This document shows, in pieces, positions 62,227 through 64,000 of a stretch of 64,000 bases of DNA (position 1 is its first letter; every line of letters starts with the position of its first letter). Under the pieces are notes generated by a model. That model did no database searches. It saw nothing but the letters and a program-made list of their open reading frames with translations, and was not told the DNA's origin. The translations under genes and the position numbers were made by a program. The stretch lies in NCBI GenBank assembly GCA_900893395.1, contig CAAHFI010550732.1, forward strand, positions 1-64,000, given 5' to 3'. This stretch comes from Euglena gracilis. Taxonomy: Eukaryota; Euglenozoa; Euglenophyceae; Euglenales; Euglenaceae.

Positions 62227-64000
62227 TGTGACCTGGCGCACATGGAATGACCCACCGAACTTAAGCATATCACTCAGTGGAGGAACAGCAAGCAACCTCG
62301 ATTGCTGCAGTAATGGCGAATGAACGAGCAGGACCCACGGCTCTTCCTGAAAATGGGCTTCCTGACTCGAGGACCCCGACTTTAGGTCACCTGTGTGGTG
62401 CCTGGGTTGTGGTGCATCTCGATCGGCTTTCGTTGGAATCCAGCAAACCCTGTGGGCTATGGAGCAGTTGGCTGTGTCTCGGTGCTTCCCAGTACCAAGA
62501 AGAGTCCTGGAATGGACCCACGAAACAGGGAGACTGTCCCGTATGGCTGAACCGTGTGCTGGGATCACTGGGATGTGGCTGGCTGTATCCCCGAGTAGAG
62601 TGGCTTGGGACTGCAGTTTGAAGAGTGACGTGTATCCGTCACAAGGTGGCATACAGACCTGGGACCGATAGTGCACAAGTAGAGTGATCGAAGGATGCAA
62701 AGAACTCCGCGAAGAGGGTTAAAAGTCCCTGAAGCCGCAACAGGATCGGTGGTGTGCAGTGCTGTATCGTTCTAGATCTGACCAAGCGTCTCTGGGTCAG
62801 CCCAGGGCTGGCCACCGAGCCCCTGTCTCCGGACAGGGATGACTATCGTGGCAGCCCCGTGGTGCAGCTCCGCCTGCCAGGACCTGGAGTTTGCGAGTGA
62901 GACATTCAACCAAGTGTGGGAATCGTGACGGACCGACCCCGGTCAACGGTGGTCTTGTTGTGTGGCTGAACGGTCTCCAAGCAGAGTGTGCCAGAGGCCT
63001 CCCACACCACTGCCCTGTTGCATCGGGTGTTCGATGCCGGTCGATGGTTGTTGCTGCTTGTCCTCGATCCCGGTGTGTCTTCGGACATGTCGGTCGCTGG
63101 TGGTTGGGCTGGATTCGGGGTGTGCTTGGCTGCACCGGGGGCTGCACCGTTCTGACGGTGGTCCCCTTGCTGGCTGCACCGTCCCCCAGCCTGACCCCAG
63201 TGAGAAATTGGCAGCAGAGCTTGGCACCCCTCCTTGCAGTGCTGCTCTCTGCCCGTCTCGAAACACGGACCAAGGAGTCTAAGGAGCTTGCCAGTCGGAT
63301 GGCTGATCCAAAACCTCTTCTGAGGCGTGGTGAAGGCAACTATCCTTCCAGATGGGGCTAGTCTCTGCATGGAACGACCGGACCCGAAGTCCAGTGGACA
63401 GGGTTTCGAGTGCTTGCAAGGTCCTTGGGACCCGAAAGGTGGTGAACTATACCGTTCTACGGTGAAGCCATGGGAAACTGTGGTGGAAGCCGGTCGCTGT
63501 TCTGACGTGCAAATTGTGTAGCCTGAGTGCGGCATAGGGGTGAAAGGCCAATCGAGCCACCTAGTAGCTGGTTCCCTTCGAAGTTTCCCTCAGGATAGCT
63601 GGGATCCAATGATGCAAAGCTTGTATGTGACTGGTTGCATCCGGTAAAGCAACGCATGAGAGGCCAACCCTGGGGAGCCCAGCTCCTCAACCTATCCTCG
63701 AACTGTGAATGGGTGCGGACAACCAGGCATGCTTCTTTGCCACGACAGGAGGCTGTGTAACAGCAGTTCTCCCCGTCTTCTGAGCATGTTCGTCCGTAGT
63801 TGCAACTGGCTGTACGTTGCTGGTGACGTGTCGTGGGGTCAGGCCAAGGAGTCGGTGGCACCCCAAGCCAGACCCGGATCCTCTGGGGTGAAGCAGAGAG
63901 AACCCAGCTCCAGAGGGGAAGGCAATGGCAGAACGGTGGCCTCGAGGCTGTCCCCCGACTGTTACCCGGACCCTTCGTGGTTCGATCCCAGTGAACGAGT
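62227..64000 (+). rRNA. Fragmented LSU rRNA region, copy 6 (cut by window end)
   Basis: Domain I, the D2 region, the first domain II block and the following spacer; the window stops before the next conserved block. Single-base losses near 62862, 63724, 63795 and 63848 increase toward the edge. Confidence 0.9.

Larger units (their letters stand above)
1..64000 (+). repeat. Tandem rDNA array, period about 11.05 kb, 5.8 copies
   Basis: The whole window is one rDNA unit repeated head to tail. The 18S 5' end occurs at 3005, 14042, 25094, 36144, 47195 and 58247, giving periods of 11037, 11052, 11050, 11051 and 11052 bp. Central copies differ mostly by one base in homopolymers, so they are practically identical. 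Gene order in each unit is IGS, 18S, ITS1, 5.8S, ITS2, fragmented LSU. Known biology of Euglena gracilis: its rDNA is an extrachromosomal circle of about 11 kb. The array could therefore be a true multimer, rolling-circle product or chromosomal copy, or an assembler unrolling the circle. The sequence alone does not decide. Confidence 0.97.

Noticed and set aside
1-64000. Bacterial, mitochondrial or plastid rRNA operon
   Set aside because: The SSU start and end, a separate 5.8S followed by ITS2, and eukaryote-type LSU words fit only nuclear cytosolic rDNA.
1-64000. CRISPR or other short-interval repeat array
   Set aside because: The repeat period is 11 kb; the short repeats inside the unit are few and irregular.

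Overview
The window is a head-to-tail array of a single eukaryotic nuclear ribosomal DNA unit of about 11.05 kb, all on the + strand. It holds five complete 18S-to-18S periods (starts at 3005, 14042, 25094, 36144, 47195 and 58247; periods 11037, 11052, 11050, 11051 and 11052 bp), a partial large-subunit (LSU) region at the left edge and a unit cut off by the right edge. I see no protein-coding gene. The many overlapping open frames are by-products of GC-rich rRNA and spacer sequence repeated in every copy.

The organism is very probably Euglena gracilis or a close euglenid. Three things point there: an unusually long 18S of 2304 bp; an LSU whose conserved core is broken by many extra spacers at variable regions; and a unit length close to the roughly 11.06 kb circular extrachromosomal rDNA that I recall being published for E. 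gracilis. In that species the cytosolic LSU rRNA is known to exist as 14 separate molecules (LSU1 = 5.8S, then LSU2 to LSU14), cut from one precursor. The name rests on recalled literature plus sequence features, not on a database search.

Layout of each unit: intergenic spacer (IGS, about 1743 bp), 18S (2304 bp), ITS1 (about 1184 bp), 5.8S/LSU1 (about 166 bp), ITS2 (about 336 bp), then about 5.3 kb of LSU pieces and internal spacers ending at the next IGS. The IGS carries a TATA-like sequence followed by a G run that resembles plant Pol I start sites, a long imperfect palindrome, a strong hairpin 96 bp before 18S, and a block of about 275 bp that is a diverged duplicate of part of ITS1. ITS1 also contains a tandem duplication of about 100 bp. 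There is no 5S gene, no intron or retroelement insertion, and no array of IGS subrepeats.

The four central copies differ mainly by homopolymer length. The first copy (1 to about 8000) and the last copy (58247 to 64000) carry many small indels, some in universally conserved rRNA. This is what poorly polished ends of a long-read contig look like. It raises the possibility that the tandem array is an assembly unrolling of an 11 kb circle rather than a chromosomal locus.
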